Below are positions 42,698 to 54,600 of a stretch of DNA of 64,000 nt, in pieces (position 1 is the first letter of the stretch; each line of letters begins with the position of its first letter). Position numbers and translations under genes: made by a program. The notes beneath the pieces are model-generated. The model had not been told where the DNA came from. It was given only the letters and a program-made list of their open reading frames with translations, and did not search any database. The stretch covers positions 2,272,932-2,336,931 of the forward strand of contig OY848925.1 of assembly GCA_963693285.1 (NCBI GenBank). The letters are read 5' to 3'. This DNA comes from Xestospongia muta. Taxonomy: Eukaryota; Porifera; Demospongiae; Haplosclerida; Petrosiidae.

Positions 42698-44815
42698 ATG
42701 GCAGAGTCTTCAGGAATACATACCACGTCACAGCTAGAAAATCCAGAAGAGAGGAAAATTCAAAGAAGAAGTCGTGTCAGGGTCAAGCTTGAAGAGGCTA
42801 GACGCTTAGCTCTTGGAATAAAGCCAGAGACACCACCAAAAGATGACAAAGATCCAGAAAAAGAAAGAATTAGCTCTCAGCAAATTTTGAAAAGCAAAGA
42901 ACGTTTGAAAAAGCTAGTATCAGACGGTCATCAGTTAGTTACAGGAGTAGCTGTTGCAGGAGATGCTAGGGAGGTCAACCGAAGGCAAGAAGAACAGGAA
43001 GCAAGAAAAGGCCGCTATGAAAAAATGGAAGCAGAAGCAAATGCTGGCAGTGAGAGATTTGAAGAGATTATGCGCAAATGGACACATTTAGAGTCAAAAA
43101 AAGTTCCACAGCACACACAAGATCTTATTCAACAACAAAAGAAGTCATGCGAAGAAATGTTAGATGAGAAAAATAAATTGATTGGTGAGTTTGAAGAAGA
43201 ATTAAAAATGAAGGATGACCAATACGTGAAACATTTAAAGAAGCAAGCAGAAGATATCGATTTGTTAACAGAACGAATGGAAGAGCAAGCACGCTCAATT
43301 GTCAAAGCATTTCATGAAGAACTTGAAGAAATTGACAAAGCATTTACCTCTGAAAGACAGCAAATAGTTGAGTCCCACCTGAAAGGTACTGAAGAAACAT
43401 CAAAAACAAGAAGAGAAAAAGAATCTGAATATCTTGAGATAAGAGAGAAGCGAATTGAAGAGAATGAGGCCAAAATTCAACACTTACGCATGAGAAATGC
43501 AGAAGAATTTAATGAGATTAAAATCAAATTAGAGACAGATATACAACATCTACAGCAACAGATACAACAAATGAAGGCTACCTTCCAATTAAATGCTGAA
43601 AAGCTCGAGTATAACTTTCAAGTCTTGAAGAAGCGAGATGAAGAGAATATGGTTACTATCAGTCAGCAGAAGCGCAAGCTCACACGACTACAAGATACAC
43701 TCAATAATTTACGCAACAAATTAACAAAGCAAGTAAAGAACAATAAGGATGAAATTGAATCACTAATGGCAGAATATAAGAAGAACGTTGAACAATACAA
43801 AGAGTTACAAAAGAAGTTTAAACACTTCCAGTTAGTGGATGCAAAGCGTTTTTATGATATATGGCAAATGAATGAGGACAAGGTAAGGAGCCTTGCTAAT
43901 GATGTTGCTCATGCTGACCAGGTCATTCGTGAACAACAACTTGGGCTTGAGTGGCAACAACCGGCTCCAATTGACAGTCCCTTGCAGCCTTTCCTCACAA
44001 AAATGACGCAAGATGTCAGTCATGCAACTATTTATGTCTCTCAAGTTCTTTCTGAATCTGAGAGTGATGCTGCCTTACAGGAAGGGACTACAGTTATAAC
44101 TACATCCACTGTTGCTGATGGGTCTCTGCCCTTCTCAGTCAAAAAACAAATATTAGAACTGGTTGCAGATGAAGGATCTTTCCTTTTGGAGTCCAAGCTC
44201 ACACATTTGTTGGCACCCCTTGATAAAGAAGAGCAAATGTTAATGAAGCTTGATTCAATTTTTAAAGCACTAGGTGTCACATCAGAGAAAGACGTTGAAG
44301 ATCTTATGAAATTCTTTGTTAAGGAAAAGCCCCAAGAAGCAGAGGAATTAGAGTCAAGACCTCTTACTTCAGTCAGTTCCAGCATGTCCACAGAGCCATC
44401 AAGTGCTATAGTCATACATCCTAACGATGTTCCTCGTGCTTTAAAAGGCTTCACAGAAAGTCGGCAAGCTCAACCTAGTTCCAGCACTGATTCATCACGA
44501 CTCAAACTTCTTGGTTTGCATGGCACTGGTGTTACAACAGAGATTTTAGAGAGCTCATTTTGGACTTCAATTGCAAGTTCACTACCTAAAAGCCATGAAA
44601 AATTGTGGACAGCTCTTGAAGATGGTTTAGATAAATATAACACTGTTCTGACATCTCGATCTAAGCTGATAATTGAAACAGAGTCTCTACGACAGCAGAA
44701 TGGTGAGCTAAGGCTGTTATTACATCAATATATGCAGTCTCGTGTCAACCAAGAACTAGAAGTACCTCCTACATTAATGATGCCAATGGCTGTGGACTCT
44801 ACTACTGTTTACTAA
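42698..44815 (+). CDS. DRC1: DRC1, nexin-dynein regulatory complex subunit 1
   Basis: A single uninterrupted 705-aa ORF, close to the ~740 aa of vertebrate DRC1 (CCDC164). It is mostly coiled coil. Conserved blocks match DRC1: RVKLEEARRLALG near the start, EDKNKLIGEFEEELKMKDDQ-like text (here LDEKNKLIGEFEEELKMKDD), KHLKKQAEDIDLLTERMEEQ, LNAEKLEYNFQVLKKRDEEN, and near the end VIHPNDVPRALKGF and QNGELRLLLHQYM. DRC1 anchors the nexin-dynein regulatory complex in motile cilia and flagella, needed for coordinated beating; in a sponge, choanocytes, larvae and sperm would use it (inference). The gene lacks introns, unlike its neighbours, which raises an ancient retrocopy as a possibility. Head-to-head with TAF6L. 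Confidence 0.97.
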   Translation: MAESSGIHTTSQLENPEERKIQRRSRVRVKLEEARRLALGIKPETPPKDDKDPEKERISSQQILKSKERLKKLVSDGHQLVTGVAVAGDAREVNRRQEEQEARKGRYEKMEAEANAGSERFEEIMRKWTHLESKKVPQHTQDLIQQQKKSCEEMLDEKNKLIGEFEEELKMKDDQYVKHLKKQAEDIDLLTERMEEQARSIVKAFHEELEEIDKAFTSERQQIVESHLKGTEETSKTRREKESEYLEIREKRIEENEAKIQHLRMRNAEEFNEIKIKLETDIQHLQQQIQQMKATFQLNAEKLEYNFQVLKKRDEENMVTISQQKRKLTRLQDTLNNLRNKLTKQVKNNKDEIESLMAEYKKNVEQYKELQKKFKHFQLVDAKRFYDIWQMNEDKVRSLANDVAHADQVIREQQLGLEWQQPAPIDSPLQPFLTKMTQDVSHATIYVSQVLSESESDAALQEGTTVITTSTVADGSLPFSVKKQILELVADEGSFLLESKLTHLLAPLDKEEQMLMKLDSIFKALGVTSEKDVEDLMKFFVKEKPQEAEELESRPLTSVSSSMSTEPSSAIVIHPNDVPRALKGFTESRQAQPSSSTDSSRLKLLGLHGTGVTTEILESSFWTSIASSLPKSHEKLWTALEDGLDKYNTVLTSRSKLIIETESLRQQNGELRLLLHQYMQSRVNQELEVPPTLMMPMAVDSTTVY

Positions 44816-45162
44816 TTATTTATTAGTTAGTTAGAAATTTCATTATTCTCACTTGTTAATACAATATTTGTAAAAAATGAAGATACAATACAGTTGTTTT
44901 AAAAAAATTAAACCAAAAATTAAATCTAAATTGTTCACTTTCTGTTAAAAGTTGAAACATAAATGTTCTTTTATCACAAGTCAAAATCAATGCACAGAAT
45001 ATCTCATTCACTCAACTCCCTCTCAAGAACACAAACACAATAGCTTGTCTACTCTATTGTTTCTTCTCAAGGAACATGAATGAAATTCTTTTCTATCACC
45101 TATTCAAGTATCTACATTGATTGATAAACTAGGTAGGCAGTGTATGATTAAAACATTTAAGG

Positions 45163-45283
45163 AGCCTGTAACAAATGCCATACTTTTATAAGAAGTAAAT
45201 ACTAAACCCCAGACCATAAACTTTAGATCTTGAAATCTTAATATATTAATTTCACATTGATGTATGGCATTCTTGTTTAGGTA
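45163..45283. mobile_element. Short inverted-repeat element related to 22842-22982
   Basis: The left end has GCCTGTAACAAATGCCATAC and the right end is its imperfect complement. An internal stretch (ATTAATTTCACATTGATGTATGGC) resembles the arms of the 22842 element. No ORF. Confidence 0.6.
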
Positions 45284-45344
45284 TATTGTGGAGGTAAACT
45301 AATGGATTAGAGAGACAATGTTGCTGTCTCTAATATGTCTTAAA

Positions 45345-45500
45345 AGAGACTACAAGATGGTTAGTCTCGTGTAATCAGCCCCTCCCTTAAATGAATGGGA
45401 TAGTCTAGTGGATTGCTATTGATACTTTGAACTAGACAGTCAATAGCAATCCACCAGACCCTTCCAATTCATTTAAGAGAGAGGATGGCCAAGTGGGACT
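45345..45500. repeat. Fold-back element with ~65-bp imperfect arms
   Basis: TCTAGTGGATTGCTATTGA (45404-45422) faces its near-exact complement (45440-45458) across 17 bases. Outer arms continue with CTTAAATGAAT and its complement and with GACTACAAGA-like ends on both sides. It resembles a MITE. No clear target duplication was identified. Confidence 0.75.
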
Positions 45501-45621
45501 ACAAGACAGTATTGGATAATTCTGTAGATATCATTTTAAAACATAATTTAATAAAACATTAATATTTTATCTTTCAACAACTCTAGATCTTCTAAGGAAA
45601 TTTACATTACGACATTCATCC

Positions 45622-46191
45622 ATGAGCTCTATGCACCTGTTAGATAAGTTACTAGATATCGGTGATATATACTTCTCAATAAAGTCTGGACAACATTTCT
45701 ACAAGTCAAAGCTTATTACTGCTCACCTGGATACAGACACTATCTTTGGAACAGGTATACTTGTTAGTTAGTCATTGTTAAAGTTCCATTATATTAATAA
45801 GAAGATGGAATTTTAATCCATGCATTAATCCATAGAATCAATATTTGATATTATTGCAGGCAAAAAATCCATTTGGTTTTTAAATATGTGATCACAAGGC
45901 AACAATTATTTTAAAGCAAAGTTAATAATACATATAAGTTGTCAATTTTCTGCTTTCAGGTAACAATTATTACAGACCAAATGGATATATTGAGTGATTT
46001 CCTTCGTAACCATGGTAACTACTAGAGTAATACATTATTAGAAATTATTACGAGTGTATTATATCTACTTTCTATCTTTAGACATCAACATTTACAAAGT
46101 AATTGTGGATTATCTCATAATTACTATATTTATAACATTTAAATTCTTCATATTCTTTAGTTGGTATGGTCATGTTAATGATGATATGTGA
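45622..46191 (+). CDS. Weak candidate three-exon gene (hypothetical)
   Basis: ORF pieces 45622-45754, 45976-46014 and 46082-46191 are each bounded by AG/GT and join in phase to a 93-aa product. The first exon is the most protein-like (MHLLDKLLDIGDIYFSIKSG, YKSKLITAHLDTDTIFGT), the second reads DQMDILSDFLRNH, and the third is hydrophobic (KVIVDYLIITIFITFKFF) before a stop. The open frame can also be extended upstream of 45622 to an acceptor at 45585. No family was recognised. A chance assembly or a decayed exon set is possible. Confidence 0.3.
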
Positions 46192-46285
46192 ATGTGTGGA
46201 ATTTAAAGTTGATGCTACTTAAGTATGATCCTCATAAGCCATGGTATATTGGTAATATCAGATATAATCTGACATTAAGGAAATT

Positions 46286-46435
46286 TGTGAACTTTGAATC
46301 TTGTATGCACATGTAGATATAAGAGACAATGACTAATTATAAACTTAAAAGAATTTATGAGTAAATCAGTTTTGGATATGGACATGTGAGGAATCTCTTC
46401 ATATCTACATGTGAATACAAGATTCAAAGTTCACA
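46286..46435. repeat. Inverted repeat with ~38-bp arms
   Basis: TGTGAACTTTGAATCTTGTA at 46286 is mirrored by its complement ending at 46435. The arms continue through ACATGTAGATAT on both sides, and the centre is ~75 bases. Likely another short terminal-inverted-repeat element. From 46436 to 47065 nothing else was seen. Confidence 0.75.
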
Positions 46436-47065
46436 TATCATGAAGATCTCACAAGGTACACAGTTATCAAGACTTGAGGAGATGCTTGTTTACATGTAGG
46501 AATACAAAGCTCTCACCTAATAATACTTTCAGCATCAGATGTACTATGTTCTAAAAATGTTTTTAAAAGATGCCAGTTAATTCCACTTTCTTCCTATGTA
46601 CGTTTTTCTCATATTACTGTATGATGCATCCTCAACTTTCAGTGTAACATTCAGAGATATTAATAATTCATAATTAATAACTATAGCTCATAGACAAAAA
46701 TTAATTATTATTGATAATCTTAAAATATTTTCTTGTTAGAGTTCTATATAAATTATGACATCATTGATAAATATACAAAATGGATAAAATTAATGATACC
46801 TGAATATCTTGATATCTGAAATTAAGAGTTAAAAATACACAGCAATCACTGAACTAAAATTTCAGCAGAAGGTATCTTTATTTAATTTCATGAACAAACC
46901 AGCTCTTGAACAAGAGATTTCAAAAATTATCACTAGATTGTGTGGATTTGACTGATCGATGACGTAATTGGGTGCTGTGATCCTGTTCAAGATATCTTTT
47001 CTAATAGAGAGATTATAGTTGCATTTTATAACATGAATACGTCAAAAATGAAGACCATGCCAGCT

Positions 47066-48039
47066 TTAATTAGAATGTGTATGAATTACATCTGTTGATG
47101 AGGCTTCACTATCAATGAACACACAAGATAGTTTCGACTTCATCAGTTTCATATCTTTTCCATGGAGAGCAGCATTGATCTGGAAATAACAACTTCAAGT
47201 CAAGTAACAGTACATTGGTCTTACATCAACAAATACAGCTTTAGAATCAAAGGTTTCATCTACACACATGGAGACAAGTAAGAACTTGGTTCCTTCTACT
47301 TTAACAATATCGTTCAGTAATATTAGAGTAACTGTAATAGAAAAATCAATTTGTTAATTATAAACATAACAGATTAAAAGATAATCAGTTCATTATATCA
47401 TTATTATACCAATAAAATAACGAGGATGACAACAATATCATTTCTGATTGGTTATAATCGTGAATTATTCCTTAATATCATAATGTTATTGTATTGTAAT
47501 TATAGGAGTGATCATTATGTTAATGTATTATAATTATAGGAGTGGTCATAATGTTAATGTATTATAATTATAGGAGTGATCATAATGTTAATGTATTATA
47601 ATTATTGGAGTGATCATAATATTATAATTATAGGAGTGTATTATAATATTATTGTATAGGAGTGTATGATAATGTTATATTATATATAATATTAACATAC
47701 TTAAGATGTCTTCTTGTCCATGTGGTTCAATAACTCCACCATTAGGTTTAACAGTGAAATGATGTGGATTTGTTGTCTTTATTATAAATGCGACTCTCTT
47801 GTCAGTAGGATTACAAAGATGAAGGTTAGTTGTTGTTTGTTCCATGAATGGACCTTAATGTATGAGATAACTCAATGTAATTGTAACTATTTAATAATAA
47901 TAGAGATCCATACTTGGAGATTATGGAATTACAACATTAAATACATTTAATTATTTAACTAATTACAGGAATACTTACCCTGAAACACTAACTCATTTGG
48001 TGGATTAATTTGTAAAATTTGTGGTCTTTGAGTAGCCAT
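47066..48039 (-). CDS. MSP-domain protein, VAP-like
   Basis: Minus-strand exons are 48039-47979, 47853-47701, 47331-47225 and 47179-47066, giving 144 aa in phase. The product is an MSP (major sperm protein) domain: PQILQINPPNELVFQGPF, TTNLHLCNPTDKRVAFIIKT, HHFTVKPNGGVIEPHGQ, later KFLLVSMCV and LMKSKLSCVFIDSE. VAPA/VAPB have the same order, and their MSP domain binds FFAT motifs at ER contact sites. Here the protein ends just after the domain: no coiled coil and no C-terminal membrane anchor are present, and a stop plus ATTAAA signal follows. It may be a soluble MSP-only protein. Its start codon is 56 bp from the plus-strand ORF at 48096. Confidence 0.87.
47491..47665. repeat. ~34-bp minisatellite in intron 2 of the MSP gene
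   Basis: Four to five copies of a unit containing ATAGGAGTGATCATAATGTT and AATGTATTATAATT, with the last copies shortened. Head-to-tail array without spacers. Confidence 0.85.
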
Positions 48040-48095
48040 CTTTAGAGCTTACAAAATAGAATTGACAGCAGATAATCCTTTATTTAATAAAAAAC

Positions 48096-48531
48096 ATGAA
48101 GACTGCAGGAGACAACAATAAAACAAAAACAGGGCCAAAATTTATAAGAGAGCCACTAATAACAGGATTACATTCTTCACTGATATCTTATCATGCTATA
48201 AACTTATTAGCTGTTATTACATTTAAGCCAATTGAGGTCCTAGATAGTCTCAATTCCTTTTACTTAATGAGTTGCAGTGGCATAGCCAGAAAGTCTGACG
48301 TGGTAAGGCACATGTTGCAAAGTGTGCGTCAACACATCTTTGTTTATGATGCCAACATCTACTATTGCTTTGTTTGATAGCATCAGTCCTATAACTACAG
48401 CACACTCTGCATACATGTATAAAGACTTACTACAGAATCAACGAGAAGAAAAACTAAATTTGCCAAATATTGCTCAACAGAAAGAGTTGATGTTTATTAT
48501 ACTTCAGCAACCTCTAGATCTAGTTAAGTAG
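48096..48531 (+). CDS. Unrecognised small gene with a frame break
   Basis: The first frame opens at 48096 (MKTAGDNNKTKTGPKFI, then LHSSLISYHAINLLAVITF, VRQHIFVYDANIYYCF) and stops at 48377. A second frame, shifted by one base, overlaps it and runs on to 48531 (FDSISPITTAHSAYMYKDLL, then LNLPNIAQQKELMFIILQQ). Both halves look protein-like and would join into ~145 aa if the frame shifted near 48370. No GT/AG intron gives the right phase without losing good sequence. Options are a sequencing error, a recent pseudogene, or an unusual splice. It shares a 56-bp promoter gap with the MSP gene and ends 116 bp before HECTD1. No family recognised. Confidence 0.45.
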
Positions 48532-48647
48532 GTGTGGCCATTGGTGTGGTTTATTGATTAACGGGCGTTATTTAGAGCGTTCTGATTACATCAGGCTGTC
48601 TCGAGTCACACACTAATGATTTTCTAACTGTTACAGAAAAGTTTAAA

Positions 48648-51600
48648 ATGGTGAGTTCATTGTAATATATACTTTTTTGTTTACAACTATTTATAACTTA
48701 CTATATCGATACATTTACAGCAGATATGTCTTGTTACTATTACATTTTGTTGCTGTCTATACTTGTAGGATGTGGATCCAGAAACTTTACTAGAATGGCT
48801 GGCTATTGGAGAAGGTGCTGATCGCGACATACAGTTGTTAGCTTTAGAGCAATTGTGTATGTTACTGTTGATGTCAGACAATGTGGATAAATGCTTTGAG
48901 AGGTGAGTTTAATCCAGCTGGAAGGCCATAATTGTGTCATACCTAAGACAACAATGGTTGAACTTTTGATATTGTTTTGTATATTATCTAGTTGTCCTCC
49001 TCGTGCCTTTATTCCTGCACTTTGTAAGATTTTTATGGATACAGAAGCTCCAGATAATGTCGTAGAAGTAACAGCTCGTGCCATGACATATTATCTTGAT
49101 GTATCTGTCGATTGTACTAGGAGGATCACTTCAGTTGATGGTGCATTAAAAGCTATTGTGAGACGATTGGACAACATCGATTTAAATCATCGTACTAGTA
49201 AAGATCTTGCTGAACAGTGTGTCAAAGTAAGCTAGACAAGGTGTTTGGTTTAATTCATCCCACAAACATATAATAGACAACAATGCTTTGTCCATTCCTG
49301 ATTTCTTGGTACTATTGATTTACTAACAAAGAACATATTTTAATAGTCTTCACAAAGAGATATGCATTAGTCATTGTAAAGGTTATTGTTTGACAAGAAA
49401 CATGAACTAGCACTGGGAAATAACTTATGTCTTTCAATGTTAGTGTCTATATATGGTGTTGTATGTTATGTTTGTATATTATTTCTGAGAATCCCCATAC
49501 AAGTGCTGACACTACTGTTTGTGTCTAAGTTCACCTACCTACTATCTTACTTTCACTTTGATGTGTGTAGTATATACTGCCTAGTAAGGACTGTCACATT
49601 GATTACTACTTACAGTAGGCACTACATTACACAAAGAAGGTGGAGCATATACCCCAAGTGTCTCTATTTGGTTTCATGTATCACCTTTAATCAGTTACTG
49701 AATTAAAGGGGTTATACATGTACATATGAATTGTTATTTGTGTTTATTGTTAATTGTTATTTGTGTTTATAGATTCTTGAACTAGCATGTGCAAGAGAAT
49801 CTGAAAAACTCTATGAAGCTGGTGCATTACAAGCTGTTATGAATCTTATAATAAACTATGGAGATGGTTTATTTAGAGACACTGTTAAAGCTTGTATGAC
49901 TGTTGTGACACGTTTGATATCACGAGTTGAACCTACTGCCCCTCAGTTAGATACTTATATACAATCGTTATCCATATTGTCACAACATGCTGATCCCCAA
50001 GTGAGTTATATGATATTTTTGTATTATATTGTTAATATTATTATCTTCCTAGATTTGTGAACCTGTTATGAAATGTTTCATGACACTGACTGATAGATTT
50101 GTGCGAAGGGGACATGATCTAGCACCCCTTGTTGATAAAGGATTAATTACTGAACTAACAAAGAGATTAGCATCTGCTGGTGATACAACTCAATCAACAT
50201 CATCTGTTACTACTATTGTCAATCTTTTGTCCACTTTATGTAGAGGCTCATCAGGTGCAGCACAGGTCAGTTTGTTTGTCAGTTATCTTAATGTTATTTG
50301 ACAACGTGTTAATTACATCAGTCTGTCTGCCTACCTCTTTACTCAATAATTTCTCTTATACATAATTAATGTATTGTTATGCTCAATTTACAGGTTATAC
50401 TGCGTTCTGATCTTCCTCAGAGTATAGAAAAAGCACTCAAAGCTGATGAGAGGTATTTCTTATAAGTTTATCTCTAATAATGACTGAATTTATTCTCTAG
50501 ATGTGTACTTGATGTCTTGAGACTTGTAGAGTTGTTACTGGTTTTAATATTGGAAGGTAGAAAGGCTCTTCCAAAGTCTACACAACCATTAGTTTCTAAA
50601 CGTATGGAAAGTTTCCCTGGAGATCGGTCACATCGACGTGTGATTGAGGCCATTCGTGCTGGAAACAATGAAGAATTCTTTGATACTATGGAAAGTGGTA
50701 AGATTTTCTATTGGGAACAATTGGATCTTTGGTTTCTTGACAGATAAATCATCATAACAATTATTATTGTTATTATCATTGTGGTCCTGATGTTGTGAAT
50801 GCTATTATTATTGAATGTATTTTTATTGTCATAAAAAGTAAATAAATTCATTATTTATGTCAGCATTTATTTTGCAGTCTAGTTAAATTTTGTTGTAAAC
50901 AAACAATAAATGTAGTTATGACCCTAAACAGTCTAAGTATGGCACTGTGTCTGGAAATGTAATTGATGTTTTTTAAAATTAATGGACCACATGCTATGTC
51001 ACACATACTTGTTAGCTTTGATTAATTCCAAATATTTGTTAATTATATTTTTGTTTTAGGCTTTGACGTGAACTATATGGATGATGTAGGACAAACACTA
51101 CTGAACTGGGCAGCTGCATTTGGGACCCTAGAAATGGTAAACATTAAATTTATCATATTTTTTAAATATTATTACAATATCTTTAGGTTGAGTACTTATT
51201 GGAGCATGGAGCTGATGTTAATCGAGGTCTGAAATCATCATCTCTACATTATGCTGCTTGTTTCTGTCGACCTAATATAGTAAAAGTAAGTCATTTATAT
51301 GTCTATGTTGTATAGTACAAACATTGTGTGTTTGGGAGTTGTTGATGATTTTTATCTACTTTATGGTAGTTATTATTACAATATGGTGCTGATTCTGAAC
51401 TCCAAGATGAAGACGGTCACACTCCTTTAGAGAAAGCTCAAGAGAGAGGAGAGGAATGGCACAAACAATGTCGTGAAATATTTGAAAATCCAGGTAGGAT
51501 ATATTGTTATACGTTATTGTGTTAAATGTTATATATAGGGGACTACATGTTACCTGATGAGTCTGATACTGATTCTTTTAGTTCTGGGTCTGAGACTGGA

Positions 51601-54600
51601 GAACATAATAGGAACAAATCTAAACCACCAGAAGTTAGTGCCCAACCTGAGGAAATCATATCAGGTTTGTGTGTTAATAATATGTTTTTATGAACCAATA
51701 TTAATAACTATTAAAATTACAGGATACAAATTAGTGACAGTATTAATCAAAATAATCCAATTACGCTAATAATTTAATAAATTATAGGGGACACCACTTA
51801 CCTTAAGCATTTGGGCAGCATTGTATCTTGGTTTGATTTGTTCATCATAATTAAAGTACAAAGGAAAAATTGCCTAATCCATGATACTGCTATAAAGCTG
51901 TTTGTCATCTAATACACTTAATATAGGAGCATATACAGTATATTTGAGAGATTTATTAAAAGAGAAAAGTAAATTTTAGATTGATATCTATCTAGACTGT
52001 GGTATTGTATTTTGCTTCGTTTATAGCAGAGATAATTTTTTGAATAGATCAGAAGAATTCATAGCCCATCTGTCTTATTTGTATTGGCTGCTTGAGAGTA
52101 ATAAGCAGTTTTATCTTGATATCTCAATGACATGAGCTGGATAATATCTGATAGAAATGATAGTCAATTTGAGTATAATTTCTTAAAGAAAATAATTTTA
52201 GATTTTTGATGAACAAATTTCACTTTGAACTTGCTTTTAAAAGCTATCTTTAACAGAGCAATAGCACTTTTAAATCTTATCATTTATAGCAAATATTTGT
52301 TTTTAAATATATAAAAATATATACATGACATTTTGTCACAAAATTAATTGTAACAAGAAGTTGTCAATAAACTTTAATTAATAATATTAATAATTTGTAA
52401 CCTTTAAATTTACATATTGTTATTCAATTATACTCTAGCACATAGCATTTCTGTACAATTGATGTTGAAATTAAATTTACTGATGAGTAATTGTTTATAA
52501 ATAAATGTCTTATCTAATAGATAAAAATACTGCTGAGCCTACACCACCATCATCATCAGAACAACCAGATCAACCTAAAAATAATTATGATAGTAGTCCT
52601 AAAAATACAAGAGAACACTTGAACGAGGAAGTAGATAGAGGTGATCCAGAAATGGTCCCCATCTATCTTAAGCTCTTGTTGCCATTGTTAGTTGAAGTAT
52701 TTCATTCTAGCCTCTCTCAAACACTCAGGTATGTATCTCCTAGCTTTGTTTGTTTTTTGATTTTCTAATACTTTGAAGTACAGTCGATATTAAAATGTGT
52801 ATCAGTATCTATCAATATATCTCCTATTAATAGAATAAAACTGGACACAATAAAATTGATTTGTAGCTAACAGTTGAATTTGGGGGTGCCTATATCATTA
52901 AGCATAGTAGTACTTAATATGTAGGATGGCCCCAGAAAAAAGCTATATCCTTTAGTCTATATACTATGATGCTTTCAAACAACTATTAAACTTGACTATA
53001 GGCTTATTTAAGCACCTATTTCCTTATATTAAGTGTTTCATAGCTAGTACAACTGCAACTAGAAGTTATGGACTGTCCTATCAAGGATCATAGCTACAGA
53101 AACATTATATATAATAAAATCTACCAAGATAATTGATTCTTTACTTAGAAAATTAATAGCAAAAACTAGATCAAACGAAATATACTTGTGTATACTAAAA
53201 AGAATGGAAACATGTAATAAAACATTTGAAAATGAAATATGATGTAGAGGTGGCAATGCCAAAAGGAAAGAAACAAGGAAGGGATAAAGACACAAACCCC
53301 TACATAATTAGCCAATTACTATCAATCTCACAAGGTTTTATTTGATTCTGGGTATATTTCACTGAAAGACTGTATAGTAATATCAATATTATATGCATTT
53401 ATTCAATTAAATTAAAGACTTATTTTCATCCTATTATATTATCAGCTTCATTGTTTTAGTATTTGGTTGGATCTTCTTATTTCAAAAGTCTTTTCCACAA
53501 ACATTATCAATTTATGTAATACAAATTTCAAATTCATATTCCTTATAAATAGATAAAGTATTACCAACAATAATTTTAAAAAACTTTTAAAAAAGGAAAC
53601 AAGATATAGAGGGATGCCAATACCAGAAAGGAAAGAAACAAGTAGGGTTGAATACACAAATCTCTACATAAGCAGCCAATCACTATCAGTCATAAAGTTT
53701 TTATTTGATTCTGGGTATTTATCACTGAAAGACTGTATAACAATATTAGTATCAGTACAGCCAATCCTGGATGCACTGATACCACTGAAATACTGTACAC
53801 AATGATATAGCAGTTGTAGCACCTAATAGATTTCCTCGAGTTTAAGATTTGGCTACCTACATGTATGTAGGAGGATTTGTGTATCCATTGCACCTTGTTT
53901 CTTTCCTTTTTGGTATTGTCATTACTACATCTTGTTTCATTTTTAAAAGGTTTTTAAAATATTATCTACTCTATACACATTCTTCGCTACATTTTGTCAC
54001 GTTTATGTTTTGTAGGAAAGAATGTCTTCGTCTTATTTGTAAAATGTGCCCTCACATCACTTCTGATATGTTACAAGAGATATGTGAAGGAGGAGATTAT
54101 CAGAGATCTTTTCCTGATCAAATTAGTGAAGTTCTCACCCTAACCCTGGAAAAAGAGGTATATAATTAGTAATGATTACATTTAATTGCTTATTAATCAT
54201 TTGCATTGTGTATATAATTATGACATTACTTTTTAGGATGATTTGGATGGCCAATTGGTTGCTCTTATTATTCTAAATGAAGTTCTTACAAAGTTACCTG
54301 ATGCTTTCTCAGATCAGTTCTCTCGATTAGGACTACCCATGCACATTTCAAATTTAGCTGGAGCTCCTAAAAATGTGACTGAACAAACATCAGTAGCAAC
54401 TAACGTGGAAGAGACTGATGGTAATAATGGACCAACGACATCTTTACACGTAAGAGTAGTATTTGTCTTGTACAGTAGTAAATGTAAATATGAAACCATT
54501 ATCTTTGAAGAACAAGCCTCTATATAGCTATAAATTGTCCAACTTGAGTTAAAGTCTACTTTTGTTTCTACTATTGCTCTAGGAACTAGCTGAATTTAAT

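Noticed and set aside
44041..44454. 137-codon antisense ORF
   Set aside because: Lies entirely opposite the well-supported DRC1 coding sequence and shows no family resemblance.
48996..49235. Independent ORF beginning upstream of HECTD1 exon 3
   Set aside because: It is exon 3 of HECTD1 plus read-through of the preceding intron.
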